A stretch of 64,000 nt of DNA from Dendronalium phyllosphericum CENA369 (GCF_016056275.1 NZ_JAECZA010000080.1:62001-126000); one strand, 5' to 3'. Shown: positions 27,148 through 36,413, counted from the stretch's first letter. Numbers and translations are program-made. The notes: generated by a model not told the origin, from the letters alone.

Positions 27148-27861
27148 TCAAGTAATTTTCACTAGTTGCTTAATTTTATGATTTTGAGCATAAGTTAAAA
27201 GTTCATTGGTAAATTTAGTAAAAACTACAAATAGTTGTTTAACTATTTCAATAGCTTCTTGTCGAGCTTCTGTTGTTAATTGAATATCTCCAACAAATTG
27301 TTCTAAATTAGATGCATCTATCGTATGTTCACTTTCAGCAATCAGATGAATATCGCCAAAATATTGATATTCTTGTTGGGTAATTGCTGTAATTTCCTTG
27401 CTAACTTCTGAAGCAATGGGAAGCATCACATGGCTTGTTGCTTCAGTTACTTCAATTACTATCAATTTTTGGAGAGAATTTGCTTGTGAACTATATTGAT
27501 AAAGTTGATAGCTTAACCAGCGAGTGTTCTTTGTTTCTTCACTCCAAATAAATTTTAATGCATCACTAAATTTTAATGAGCGGTCAACTTCTAGCTTGTG
27601 CAAATCTTCTAAAAACCATAGCCAATGTGAATCATCTTCATGGGTATATTGGTTAATAATTTTTTGAATGGGATCGTCGGTTGTTTCTGTACGCAAAAAA
27701 TACTTATTTAATTCTCCAAAAGTCATAATGAAAGGAGCAGCACAGGGGGCCCAAGCCAGCCTTTGCCTAGGGTCTATGCTTTTATCTTTCATAAATTCAA
27801 ATAACGGCAATTGGGCAAACTCTTGCTTCTGTTTTTCAATCAAGGCAAGTATTTCTTTCAT
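27148..27861 (-). CDS. Heme-oxygenase-like diiron oxidase/oxygenase (HDO) candidate
   Basis: The 237-residue all-helical protein looks like the heme-oxygenase-like fold used by TenA, CADD, UndA, SznF and AetD. Candidate metal ligands are visible: HEDDSH (74-79), IEVTEATSH (136-144) with Glu137/Glu140, and HLIAESEH, where His172, Glu176 and His179 reproduce the H-x3-(D/E)-x2-H spacing of the diiron members. This suggests a non-heme diiron oxidase rather than a thiaminase. Members of the group perform unusual C-C or C-N oxidations on amino and fatty acids. It is the first of three co-directional genes, 327 bases upstream of the halogenase. Its size is close to AetD, the nitrile synthase acting on halogenated tryptophan, but I cannot show homology to it here. 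Confidence 0.75.
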   Translation of the reverse strand: MKEILALIEKQKQEFAQLPLFEFMKDKSIDPRQRLAWAPCAAPFIMTFGELNKYFLRTETTDDPIQKIINQYTHEDDSHWLWFLEDLHKLEVDRSLKFSDALKFIWSEETKNTRWLSYQLYQYSSQANSLQKLIVIEVTEATSHVMLPIASEVSKEITAITQQEYQYFGDIHLIAESEHTIDASNLEQFVGDIQLTTEARQEAIEIVKQLFVVFTKFTNELLTYAQNHKIKQLVKIT

Positions 27862-28821
27862 CTGGAATAATTTATAGGTAAATGATGCACTTGTGTTGGT
27901 AAATGGAATTTCTACTCAGAAAATTTCAAACTGAATTAGGCTTTATATATGTTGTTATAGATAAAGCTTGAGTAGCTAAGTATATTTAATTGTTGAAAAA
28001 TCACGATCGCCACCTATGAACAAAGTCTATAGAACTTACATAATCAATTTATGAAGAGTTTTACTCTATAGCAATTAAGGTTTGGACATAGTATTTTCCA
28101 TCAAGACAAAACTGTTATAAATAACGCTAGTTTTAATAGTGTTTGAAGAAATAGTCAATCGCTCAACGACTTTATACGTAAATTATTGTTACTTTTTATC
28201 TTAAAAGTAACCGCAATTATATGTATTTATAAAATTTTAATCAATACAAAGATAGTAATAGTGGCTGATGCAACAAATAAATTATGAAAATACAGAGATA
28301 TACTATTGCCTATTTGGTTACAGATTAAGTAAGTGGACATAATTAAATGTAAAATACCAACCTGTGAAATCCGCTCAAAATTGGGATTTTCCCTTCTGCC
28401 CTGCGGGTTCAGCAGTTCGCAATCGACGCAAAGCGCCAAGACTGCGACTGCTTCACCATCTGCCTCCAGCATAGCTGCCTTCTACTTATTACGTAGATAG
28501 GTGTAATATCAATTCTCTATGAAGATGCATATTTGAAAACCGAGTAAATGGTCAAATACTCTATGCAATTGTTACCGCACTGCCTTAAGATTTTTTTGTG
28601 ATACCAGCCACAATATACCCTCATTCAGAAACCCCGATAATTGCTCTAATTTAAACTTCTGCATACAGCGCAGAGATTGTACGCGAAGTTATGTTCTCCC
28701 TCACAGTTAATTTAGAAGTAGAATTTGAAATTGCCTAGAGTCAACAAATTTTGTTTTGTCAGAATACCATTGACGACATCCACATAACAAAAAGCGACTA
28801 TTAAGGGTTAGAGCATCCCTT
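27862..28821. other. 960-base region without a supported gene
   Basis: This region separates the start of the diiron-oxidase gene from the 3' end of the 3D-domain gene, both minus strand. It presumably contains the promoter of the halogenase locus. It is AT-rich apart from a dispersed repeat at 28398-28456. A minus-strand frame at 28227-28472 runs through that repeat and is not a credible gene. Confidence 0.55.
28398..28456 (+). repeat. Dispersed ~60-bp repeat, copy 2
   Basis: It matches 16121-16179 on the same strand: GCCCTGCGGGTTCAGCAGTT at the left and ACTGCGACTGCTTCAC at the right, with a diverged centre. Confidence 0.7.
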
Positions 28822-30183
28822 CTATTTTTTCACTAAGACATATGCTGTGGCATAATCAGGCAGTTGTCCGATATGCTCCTGAAAATCTTTTTTGTTCTTA
28901 AAAATACCTGCCAAAAAATCTAGTTGATAAAGATTTGGTAAAAAAGCTCCACCAGTATCTGCAATTACTCCCATTTGTAAACGTTTGCGTCCACCTTGAG
29001 TATGCTCAATTACAATCACTTTCCCTAAACCAATATTCAGTACATCTCCTGCAAAAGTTACCCCTGGCTTGATGGAAATTTTTGCATCTATTTTGTATCC
29101 ATAGCCTTTAATCGCATCAACCTGTTTAAAATACCAATAGCGTTTTTGTGCTGTGGCTTTTAATCCGCGAATGTACGATATACCATTGTTTCTATCTACG
29201 TTAAAAAATGCTTGGGAACCATCTGTAAAATTAATCAGTATGGTTCCCTCCATGAGTGCTTCTTCTAAGCCGTCGCGGGTTAGATAAGCGATGGGTTTAA
29301 CTTTACCAAACTCTTTACCACCTGGTTCATAAATACCAGATAAAACATCTTGCTTTGTGTATCTAGTGTAAAACTTATCATTAATAGCGATGTCTTTTAA
29401 ACTATAAATTGGTGTGTTAAAAGTAGAGGTTTTTTGGTGAGAACCTGGATGAGTAAAAACAGCATATTTAGTAATTCTCAGTCTATCTTGCTTCTGGTTG
29501 CCGGGGTTATAAGCAGACCATTTAATGACTCGAAAATTGGTATTGATAAAATTAGGGTCTTGTAAACGAGTAGTTCGCTTATTGGTAATATCTTCTTGCA
29601 AAGTAGCGATCATAAAATCCAGCGTTTTGAGCATATCTTGTACTGTCACTCCTTGAGTACCTAAAAGCCCTTTACGCTGAATATCTGGATCTGCCGAAGA
29701 GTAGTCTTGAAAATATTTTCTAGTATTAGTCAGCACAGTTAATAAATCGTTTTGATTAAAATTCACTTTAGCGCTAGGTAATTGTCCTGAAGATAAAATC
29801 TGATTGCCACTAATGCTGAATTTATACTTTTGCCATTCATCAATGACTGGATAAGTTACAGGTACTGATGCCAAAAATTTCTTTTCTGCAAGCGTATTTT
29901 GCTTATTTATATTTTCATTACCTGCGTGTGGAGTAATAAAATAATTAGGGGAAATTGTGGTAGATGTACGATTAGTTTGAGTTGAAACAGGAAGAATTTG
30001 TGATTGAGGTAGGTTATAATTTTCCTGCTGAGTAAAGGATAAACTTTGTGCTGTTTGATTTTGTTGGGCTAGCTGTTTATTTTTTGTCTCACTATTATAT
30101 ATATAGCTACTAGCTAAACCAAGAATTAACAAAGTAGCAATACCTAGTGTGAGGCGAATTTTTTGGTTAAATTGAATGCTCAT
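28822..30183 (-). CDS. Exported protein with C-terminal MltA-like 3D domain
   Basis: This 453-residue protein has a signal-anchor segment (LTLGIATLLILGLASSYIY), then a Gln/Asn/Thr-rich spacer to about residue 110, then a globular region. Near the C-terminus, GVIADTGGAFLPNLYQLDFLAG resembles the 3D domain of lytic transglycosylase MltA and related proteins, where the aspartate of the ADTGG motif is catalytic. GYGYKIDAKISIKPGVTFAGDVLNIG before it fits the same beta-barrel. A periplasmic, possibly peptidoglycan-cleaving role follows by inference. The middle region is unfamiliar to me. It stands alone; the 453 bases upstream separate it from the divergent aminotransferase gene. Confidence 0.65.
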   Translation of the reverse strand: MSIQFNQKIRLTLGIATLLILGLASSYIYNSETKNKQLAQQNQTAQSLSFTQQENYNLPQSQILPVSTQTNRTSTTISPNYFITPHAGNENINKQNTLAEKKFLASVPVTYPVIDEWQKYKFSISGNQILSSGQLPSAKVNFNQNDLLTVLTNTRKYFQDYSSADPDIQRKGLLGTQGVTVQDMLKTLDFMIATLQEDITNKRTTRLQDPNFINTNFRVIKWSAYNPGNQKQDRLRITKYAVFTHPGSHQKTSTFNTPIYSLKDIAINDKFYTRYTKQDVLSGIYEPGGKEFGKVKPIAYLTRDGLEEALMEGTILINFTDGSQAFFNVDRNNGISYIRGLKATAQKRYWYFKQVDAIKGYGYKIDAKISIKPGVTFAGDVLNIGLGKVIVIEHTQGGRKRLQMGVIADTGGAFLPNLYQLDFLAGIFKNKKDFQEHIGQLPDYATAYVLVKK

Positions 30184-30636
30184 AACTTGGGATAAAATCT
30201 GATGTTTGATAATAATTACACTTGCCCAATATCTGAACGATACTAACTTGACAATGGGTTAACCATGTATACAATTGGGCATAATACCTTGTCCAGTTTT
30301 AGTGGGCTAATCAGCCTAACAGTGCATTATACTCTTGCACCCCTAATTACGTATGTACTTTTTAGTTTAGGATTTAGAACGCAAAGGAACTACTGCATTA
30401 GTTGGTGCTAACTAGTAGACGCATACGCGGTTACTGTAACTTGTGAAAACTCTCTTTGAGAGAACGAGAAGGGCTAAAGGCGAATCTGCTGTACAGCGAG
30501 TAGTGGTGAAGAGTGGGGAGTAGTCTGATTGTTCTGTCAATACGTAAATATTACACAAATAGAATCAAATGTTACTGTAACTATTCGCACCTGACAGTTT
30601 AATCATCAATAATTTGACAAAAATCTTCAAAAAAAT
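30184..30636. other. Divergent promoter region
   Basis: This spacer lies between the exported 3D-domain gene and the aminotransferase gene, transcribed apart, so it must hold both promoters. No hairpin, repeat of note or small gene was seen, and no strong ribosome binding site precedes the ATG at 30637. Confidence 0.45.
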
Positions 30637-31956
30637 ATGTTAAGTATCCCCATTAACTCACTTTTACCTAGTGCGCCTCGCTTAGTTACATCTTTACCTG
30701 GGCCTCGCGCTCAAGCAATTGTAGAACGCGATCGCGCTGTAACTTCTCCTTCCTACACCCGTGACTATCCCTTAGTTGTGGCTCGCGGTGAAGGCTGTAT
30801 GGTGGAAGATGTGGATGGTAATGTATTTCTCGACATGACCGCAGGCATTGCTGTTACTGCTACCGGACACGCCCACCCAGAAGTCGTCAGAGCAATTCAA
30901 GAACAGGCGGCGCGGCTGCTGCATATGTCGGGGACTGATTTTTACTACGAACCGATGGTAGAACTAGCAGAACAATTAGCTCTGCGCGCTCCTTTTGCTG
31001 GTGGTGACACTACATTTCCAGCTAAGGTATTTTTCACTAATTCTGGGGCAGAGTCTAACGAAGGAGCCATCAAACTAGCTCGATATTACACCAAGCGATC
31101 GCTGATTGTAGCTTTCTTAGGAGCATTCCACGGACGTACTTACGGAGCAATGTCTCTCACAGGTTCTAAAGCAGTGCAGCGAGCTAACTTTGGCCCGCTA
31201 GTACCTGGGGTAACTCACATTCCTTACGGCACTCACGCTAGCTTAGATTATTTAGAAAAAAACTTATTTACAACAATCTTGCCACCCCATGAAGTAGCAG
31301 CCATCGTAGTCGAACCAATTCAAGGGGAAGGAGGATACATTGTCCCAGAAGATGGATTCTTGCAAAGAATTCGGGAAATATGCGATCGCTATGGCATTCT
31401 CATGGTGGTTGATGAAGTGCAAGCCGGGATGGGGCGTACAGGTCGCTTATTTGCGATCGAGCATTGGGGTGTAACGCCTGATATCATTACCACTGCTAAA
31501 GGTATCGCCAGTGGGATGCCTTTAGGAGCGATTCTCTCCCGACCGGAATTAATGACTTGGCCTCCAGGTTCCCACGCCACCACATTTGGCGGTAATCCCG
31601 TAGCTTGTGCGGCTGGTATTGCTACTTTGCGCCTGTTGGACAGCGGCTTGATGGCGAACGCTTCCCGGATGGGAGAAATCTTACAAGCTGGTCTGACTCA
31701 GTTACATGAAAAATTTCTCAACATTTCCCTACCCAGAGGTAAAGGTTTGATGGTCGCCGTGGATTTATTGGATGAAGCAGGTAATTACAATCCTAAATTG
31801 CGCGATCGCATTATCCAAGAAGCTTTTTTGCGCGGTCTGTTATTACTTGGTTGCGGTAAAGCAGCAATTCGTTTTTGTCCGCCTCTGGTTATCAACAGCG
31901 ACCAAATTCAAACAGCTTTAGATATCATCTCTAATGTATTAATAGAAATACTTTAG
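30637..31956 (+). CDS. Class III PLP-dependent aminotransferase (GabT/ArgD-like)
   Basis: The 439-residue enzyme belongs to the omega-aminotransferase class that includes acetylornithine, 4-aminobutyrate and lysine/aminoadipate aminotransferases. The PLP lysine is Lys288 in ITTAKGIASGMPLGAI, with VVDEVQAGMGRTG carrying the conserved aspartate upstream and FTNSGAESNEGAIKLAR binding cofactor phosphate. Length and N-terminus (RDYPLVVARGEGCMVEDVDG) are typical of the GabT side. The following gene encodes a DUF1338 enzyme, some members of which convert 2-oxoadipate to 2-hydroxyglutarate in lysine breakdown. That makes an amino group transfer in lysine or 2-aminoadipate catabolism attractive, but substrate choice is inference. 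Confidence 0.88.
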   Translation: MLSIPINSLLPSAPRLVTSLPGPRAQAIVERDRAVTSPSYTRDYPLVVARGEGCMVEDVDGNVFLDMTAGIAVTATGHAHPEVVRAIQEQAARLLHMSGTDFYYEPMVELAEQLALRAPFAGGDTTFPAKVFFTNSGAESNEGAIKLARYYTKRSLIVAFLGAFHGRTYGAMSLTGSKAVQRANFGPLVPGVTHIPYGTHASLDYLEKNLFTTILPPHEVAAIVVEPIQGEGGYIVPEDGFLQRIREICDRYGILMVVDEVQAGMGRTGRLFAIEHWGVTPDIITTAKGIASGMPLGAILSRPELMTWPPGSHATTFGGNPVACAAGIATLRLLDSGLMANASRMGEILQAGLTQLHEKFLNISLPRGKGLMVAVDLLDEAGNYNPKLRDRIIQEAFLRGLLLLGCGKAAIRFCPPLVINSDQIQTALDIISNVLIEIL

Positions 31957-32044
31957 GCTCATCCAAAGACGAAAAAACTTCTGCGCCTTTCGATGTCTGT
32001 GGGTCAGAATTTTAGAAAAATCTTCATTTATAGCATTCTGCTTT

Positions 32045-32935
32045 ATGTCTCCTGAACAAGTTTGCGACTTTTGGGAATTACTTTGGCAAGATTACACCGC
32101 CAGAGTCAGTTATGCTCGCATCTACCAGCAAATGATTACTGTTGCGGGCGGGACTGTTGCCAATGACCATATTGCTTTTCGGTCTTTGCGTATGACTGTG
32201 GATAGTCCGCAGGGAGAAATTAATTTAGGTATTGACTATCTCGAACAAGTTGCTAAATTTTTGGGTTATGAAGCGGCTGGGGAATATACTTTTCCTGAAA
32301 CTCATCTTTATGCCCGTCATTATCGCCATCCCCAACAAGAGAAGTTTGATTTACCCAAACTGTTTATCAGCGAATTGATTGTAGATGAATTGCCCACTGA
32401 TATTGTGCAACTCATATATCAAACAATAGCCACTGCTAATTTCAGTAGGTTTACAACACTGCTACTAAATGTTCAAGATTTTCAGCAAATTTTCACTCGT
32501 CCTTGGCAACCTCCCTTGCGTTCTGTTGTGGAACAAGTAAATAAATTTACTCAGTATGGGGCTTGGGTGCTGTTGCACGGTTACGCTGTCAACCATTTCA
32601 CGGGCTACGTCAATCGTCAGAATACTCCAGAATATCCAGATATAGATAGTACTGCTCGTGGTTTAGCTAATTTGGGTGTGCCGATGAAAGCTGAAATTGA
32701 AGGCGATATTGCTTGTGGTTTGCGACAAACAGCAACTCAAGCAGTAAAAGAGATGGTGACAGTACTAGATGATATTAATAAAGAAGAAATCCAAATTCCC
32801 TGGACTTACGCCTATTATGAAATTGCTCAGCGCTACACGCTAGAAGTGGAACCTGGAAACCAAAAGCTTTTTGATGCTTTTTTAGGAAACAACGCTCAAC
32901 ACTTGTTTGAAATGACTCGGTTATCTAAAAAGTAG
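32045..32935 (+). CDS. DUF1338 (HglS/YdcJ-like) 2-oxoacid dioxygenase candidate
   Basis: The 296-residue protein is a DUF1338 member of the vicinal-oxygen-chelate superfamily. Characterised members (HglS of Pseudomonas, plant FLO7) are iron enzymes turning 2-oxoadipate into 2-hydroxyglutarate. The expected two-His, one-Glu metal triad can be assigned as His42 (NDHIAFRSL), His184 (AVNHFTGYVN) and Glu259 (YYEIAQRY). It is shorter than the bacterial HglS proteins and resembles the short cyanobacterial form. It starts 88 bases after the aminotransferase and is probably co-transcribed, so both may act on lysine-derived 2-aminoadipate. The activity is not proven by sequence. Confidence 0.82.
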   Translation: MSPEQVCDFWELLWQDYTARVSYARIYQQMITVAGGTVANDHIAFRSLRMTVDSPQGEINLGIDYLEQVAKFLGYEAAGEYTFPETHLYARHYRHPQQEKFDLPKLFISELIVDELPTDIVQLIYQTIATANFSRFTTLLLNVQDFQQIFTRPWQPPLRSVVEQVNKFTQYGAWVLLHGYAVNHFTGYVNRQNTPEYPDIDSTARGLANLGVPMKAEIEGDIACGLRQTATQAVKEMVTVLDDINKEEIQIPWTYAYYEIAQRYTLEVEPGNQKLFDAFLGNNAQHLFEMTRLSKK

Positions 32936-33144
32936 TGCTGAGTGCTAAGTATAACTTTTTAGGAAGCAGATTGCTTACCGGAGGTATTGCTGCTTTGTCA
33001 TATCAATTCTGTATGAAGATGCGCTAAACCATATTGAAGTACAAGAAATAAGAAAGAGAAACGAACCGCAAAGGACGCAAAGGACACAAAGAAAAGAAGA
33101 AATGAAGTTAAAAGGGTTTGGCGCAGCCTTACAAAGAAATGGTA

Positions 33145-33639
33145 TCAGTTATCATTTCGTAGGTTAATTGGGCGGATGTCGCGGATCTTGAGGGTTCTTT
33201 TGCCTGCGTTATCGTCGTCATCAATCGTGACTAAGTATTTCACGACCGTATGGTTTGCATTTCCACCAGTCACGGTGACAACAAATGCTGAGTAACTGTT
33301 AGTGTTTGTGTCACAACCACTTCGGTCGTGGAAGGTTTGATTCCATTCACCAATATAGACACCCTCGCCTCGTGGCTCATCACCACTTTGTTTAATTTGA
33401 TTGAGGAGAGCTACTTTCAGTTGAGATAGCTTTGATTTTTGATCGGCAAGCATAAGTTTAACAAACTTATCGCGATTAAACTGGTCAAGATTGCCGCCGT
33501 TGCTGCATTTATCTTCGTAGTTGGCTTTAGCTGAATCCGGGCTGGTCATCACCAGTGTTGGGATCTTGGGAGACTGAGCGGCGTATCCACTTGTTGTCGC
33601 TAGTGCGAGAACACATAAAGTAAAAAAACCAAAGCGCAT
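33145..33639 (-). CDS. Exported hypothetical protein
   Basis: When started at the ATG at 33639, preceded by GGAGA at a good distance, the product has 164 residues and a clear signal peptide (MRFGFFTLCVLALATTSGYAA). The frame is open further upstream, but that part lacks a ribosome binding site. The mature part is polar, with two cysteines (DKCSNGG and RSGCDTN) that could form a disulfide, and ends in beta-strand-like sequence (VVKYLVTIDDDDNAGKRTLKIRDI). I recognise no family. The upstream neighbour (DUF1338) is convergent. Confidence 0.7.
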   Translation of the reverse strand: MRFGFFTLCVLALATTSGYAAQSPKIPTLVMTSPDSAKANYEDKCSNGGNLDQFNRDKFVKLMLADQKSKLSQLKVALLNQIKQSGDEPRGEGVYIGEWNQTFHDRSGCDTNTNSYSAFVVTVTGGNANHTVVKYLVTIDDDDNAGKRTLKIRDIRPINLRNDN

Positions 33640-34250
33640 TAAATTCTCCGAGCGTGAATTAGTGTGTCCAATCAAGATTAACTGCAACGGACACTAAAGC
33701 ACAGGGTTTGCTCGGTAGAAGTATCAATGCTCTCTCTGAAAATCTGTATATTTACCCCTCTTCTGTCAGTCTCCGAAAACATTTGCCATTTCTGAATTCT
33801 AGAGCTTTTGTACAGCAAGCGATCGCGCGATTATTTTCTAATAACAAATTCAAGAGCAATTTTTTTCTAATAGTATAGGTTGTATTGATTGCCTCGTGAG
33901 ACTTCTAGCAATCGCCCTCACGGAGAGTGACAGAAGAGGGTTACAGCGAATTTCAAGTTGATGAAGTACGCGATCTCAGTCTCAAAGCCAAACATCAAGC
34001 CAGTTTTAGGGACTTCCAGAAATTAAATTATTCAATTTGGAGAGCAAAGACGATGAATAGACTCTTTCTCTCTCGACTTCCCCAGCTCGCCAAAGTGATT
34101 GATTATTTTTTTATTTGGAAGTCCCTTACTTCAGCTATCGGCGTTGCATAATTGCGGGATAATTTTGGAATTTACATCAACCATAATCCCCGCGTCTCCG
34201 CGTCCCCGCGTCCTCCTCAATCATCCCCTTATTCAGCAACACCCAGCTAT
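33640..34250. other. 611-base region without a supported gene
   Basis: This region holds the promoter of the exported protein and a MITE-like element (34009-34125). A plus-strand frame at 33927-34151 crosses the element and shows no domain. C-rich repeats (CCCCGCGTCTCCGCGTCC) lie at about 34188-34212. Confidence 0.5.
34009..34125. mobile_element. MITE-like element, 117 bp
   Basis: Terminal inverted repeats begin GGGACTTCCA at the left and end TGGAAGTCCC at the right. The similarity continues inward imperfectly for roughly 35 bases (AAATT..TTATTCAA versus its complement). A TTA triplet sits immediately outside both ends (34006-34008, 34126-34128), as a target-site duplication would. It is too short for a transposase, so it would move only with an enzyme supplied elsewhere. 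Confidence 0.65.
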
Positions 34251-34646
34251 CTATTCCCGCTCTTGATAATCTTCAGAAGACGACGGATCTAATTCCCAAC
34301 GAGCATCATCGCGTCCTTCTAAAATGTCGTTAGTGCGGAGAAGCTCATTATCGCCCATTTCCAATCCGACAGCTGCTTCTAGATCCTCAGTTACATTTTG
34401 ATCGGGAGTAGGCGATGTGCCACCAACAGCTTCATCTCCTACTGCATCCGCATCTTCCCAATAAGCATCAATATCGCCACCTGTGAGTTCGGGACTAGTT
34501 TCTGTATACTCGTGAGCTTTTTCTCTAAGCGATCGCCCACCGATATTGTACCCTGGTAGGTCTTTGACACCAGTGCCGTAGGATTCGGTAATTTCTTGGG
34601 GCAAATCACTAGATTCAATTTCACGATCTTTATTTTTTTCTGCCAT
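34251..34646 (-). CDS. DUF6335-family acidic protein
   Basis: Started at the ATG at 34646 (MAEKNKD), the product has 131 residues and is very acidic and polar. It carries the cyanobacterial DUF6335 pattern: LPQEITESYGTGVKDLPGYNIGG, the SPELTGGDIDAYWEDADAVGDEAVGG segment, and TPDQNVTEDLEAAVGLEMGDNELLRTND. The function is unknown; composition suggests a disordered or stress-related protein. It heads a group of stress-type genes that continues with DJ-1/PfpI, SRPBCC, alcohol dehydrogenase and cupin genes on the opposite strand. Confidence 0.85.
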   Translation of the reverse strand: MAEKNKDREIESSDLPQEITESYGTGVKDLPGYNIGGRSLREKAHEYTETSPELTGGDIDAYWEDADAVGDEAVGGTSPTPDQNVTEDLEAAVGLEMGDNELLRTNDILEGRDDARWELDPSSSEDYQERE

Positions 34647-35075
34647 AATATTTAACCTTTTCTGCATACCTACAATAACGTTTTTAAAGCAAAAAGTTGT
34701 ATCGCCGAGGATGTACGACTTTAGAAATAAAACAATCTATCCCCTGGGAACGAAGCTGAGATAACTAGTACAGCATAATCTTGTAAATGTAAATTCACGG
34801 TCAAGCCACATGTAGTTGTGAGTTAGTAGTTCTCAACCCACAAAACATTCAGTTATCAACTTCTTTCTCATAACTATTCTTTCCCGATAAATCACTGTAA
34901 TACTGCTGGTTGAGTTTTTGTGATTAATTAAATTTTTTTGAATTGTTAGCAGCAGAACGAGTCCAAGTAGCTCGAAATTGAGAGGAAAATTTTACTCCGA
35001 CACAAAGCAGTGAAGTACCTGCCTGATAAGCAATTTAATTTCAAAAAATCTCAATTAAAAGATTAGGAAGAATCT
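34647..35075. other. Divergent promoter region of the stress-gene group
   Basis: This region lies between the DUF6335 gene and the DJ-1/PfpI fusion gene. It is AT-rich, with no hairpin terminator or small gene seen. AGGAAGA lies a few bases before the ATG at 35076. Confidence 0.45.
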
Positions 35076-36173
35076 ATGTCAGAACCCAACAATTATTCAG
35101 GTAAAAAGAAAGTCGCTATCCTGGTGGAAAATGGCGTAGAAGATGCAGAATTTACCGTTCCTTATAATGGGTTAAAACAAGCGGGAATGGAAGTAGTGGT
35201 TCTTGGTTCCCGCATGAATGAGAAATACAAGGGTAAACAAGGTAAACTGAGCGTCCAAGCCGATGCCACAGCTACAGAAGTATCAGCTTCGGAATTCGAT
35301 GCAGTAGTGATTCCCGGTGGTATGGCTCCCGACAAGATGCGGCGGAACCCCAATATGGTACGCTTTGTCCAAGAAGCAGTTCAACAAGGAAAATGGGTAG
35401 CTGCTGTCTGCCACGGGCCACAACTTTTGATTGAAGGCGATTTGCTCAAAAATAAAACAGTAACTGGCTTTAGCGCTATCAGCAAAGACATTATTAATGC
35501 GGGTGCAAATTATCAAGATCGGCCATTGGTAGTTGACGGCAACTTAATTACCTCCCGCGAACCTGGAGATTTGGCAATTTTCACCACAGCTATTCTCAGC
35601 CGCTTGGGGTATGGCGGCAAAGATGTGGCAATGCCAGATGAGAACAATGCCAATGCTGAATGGTGGAAACTGGCTGATACTTGGGGTGGCTCAACCAAAG
35701 GCGATATCGTCAAAGGTCTGAATACTGCTTTAAGTGGAGAACGTTATTCGCTAGAAGCTTTGGAGCAGTACGCGCAAAAAGAATCAGATGCAGAAGTGCG
35801 ATCGCTATTTCAAGAAGCGATCGCCAACAAACAGCGCCACATCGAAAAGCTAGAAGCCTATCTGCAAATTTTGGGTGAAAAACCTTCTCTATTAACGAAT
35901 ATTGCCAGTCAATATGCCAAGGTCAAAACTGCCTTGACCGGAAGTGATGACATATATCAGCTGCGTTCCGCTTTAGGGGATGTGCAAACTGGTATAGGCG
36001 ACATTGGTAACTTATGTGCAATGTACACCGACCCTGTAGCAACTGGTATTTTCAAAGAAATTTACCAAGATTTGTTGCAATCAGAACAAAGGTTGGCACA
36101 GCTATATCGGACGCGGGTAGCGGCTGAAGTTCAGCCTCCCAAGCCTACAACAGGTGCGGCTATCTCAATGTAA
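35076..36173 (+). CDS. DJ-1/PfpI-family protein fused to a C-terminal helical (ferritin-like) domain
   Basis: Residues 1-185 are a complete DJ-1/PfpI domain with the nucleophile Cys112 and His113 in AAVCHGPQLL and the acidic partner in ENGVEDAEF, as in YhbO/PfpI stress proteins. Residues 200-365 form a separate all-helical region (LEALEQYAQKESDAEVRSLFQEA, then QRHIEKLEAYLQILG and later helices with LLQSEQRLAQLYRT). It has the look of DUF2383 or ferritin-like four-helix bundles, though I cannot assign metal ligands. Most PfpI proteins end after the first domain, so the fusion is noteworthy. Chaperone, deglycase or hydrolase activity is possible. It lies within the stress-gene group. Confidence 0.85.
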   Translation: MSEPNNYSGKKKVAILVENGVEDAEFTVPYNGLKQAGMEVVVLGSRMNEKYKGKQGKLSVQADATATEVSASEFDAVVIPGGMAPDKMRRNPNMVRFVQEAVQQGKWVAAVCHGPQLLIEGDLLKNKTVTGFSAISKDIINAGANYQDRPLVVDGNLITSREPGDLAIFTTAILSRLGYGGKDVAMPDENNANAEWWKLADTWGGSTKGDIVKGLNTALSGERYSLEALEQYAQKESDAEVRSLFQEAIANKQRHIEKLEAYLQILGEKPSLLTNIASQYAKVKTALTGSDDIYQLRSALGDVQTGIGDIGNLCAMYTDPVATGIFKEIYQDLLQSEQRLAQLYRTRVAAEVQPPKPTTGAAISM

Positions 36174-36245
36174 GGTTTTTAGCGAACCGCAGAGAAAAAG
36201 TCTTTGCGCTCTGCGGTAATTTAATTGCGATCGGGAGATAAAAAA

Positions 36246-36413
36246 GTGACTTCGACACCCGAAAATCAACTGGCTAGCAGTCAGGGTGAAGCTAGTGAAG
36301 CAGAGCGTTGGGCATCTCTCATCGGCGGTGGTGCGCTAGTGCTAATGGGTTTAAGGCAAGGCTCTTTACGAGGGGCGCTAACGGCTTTAGCTGGTGGCGG
36401 TTTAATTTATTAG
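36246..36413 (+). pseudogene. N-terminal membrane part of a split YgaP/SRPBCC gene
   Basis: Starting at GTG 36246, which has GGGAG eight bases upstream, this frame encodes 55 residues with a glycine-rich hydrophobic stretch (ASLIGGGALVLMGLRQ then GALTALAGGGLIY). It ends at an amber codon (36411-36413), after which the same frame continues AATKQSTVKQAQEAIG into the SRPBCC gene. In relatives I recall, this membrane segment and the SRPBCC domain are one protein with Gln at the place of the stop, so a CAG-to-TAG change is likely. The fragment could still be made as a small membrane peptide. Confidence 0.65.

Noticed and set aside
28227-28472. 81-codon minus-strand frame
   Set aside because: Its first half is repeat sequence shared with 16121-16179; the rest is AT-rich spacer.
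33927-34151. 74-codon plus-strand frame from GTG
   Set aside because: It spans the MITE-like element and reads through its inverted repeats; no family is recognised.
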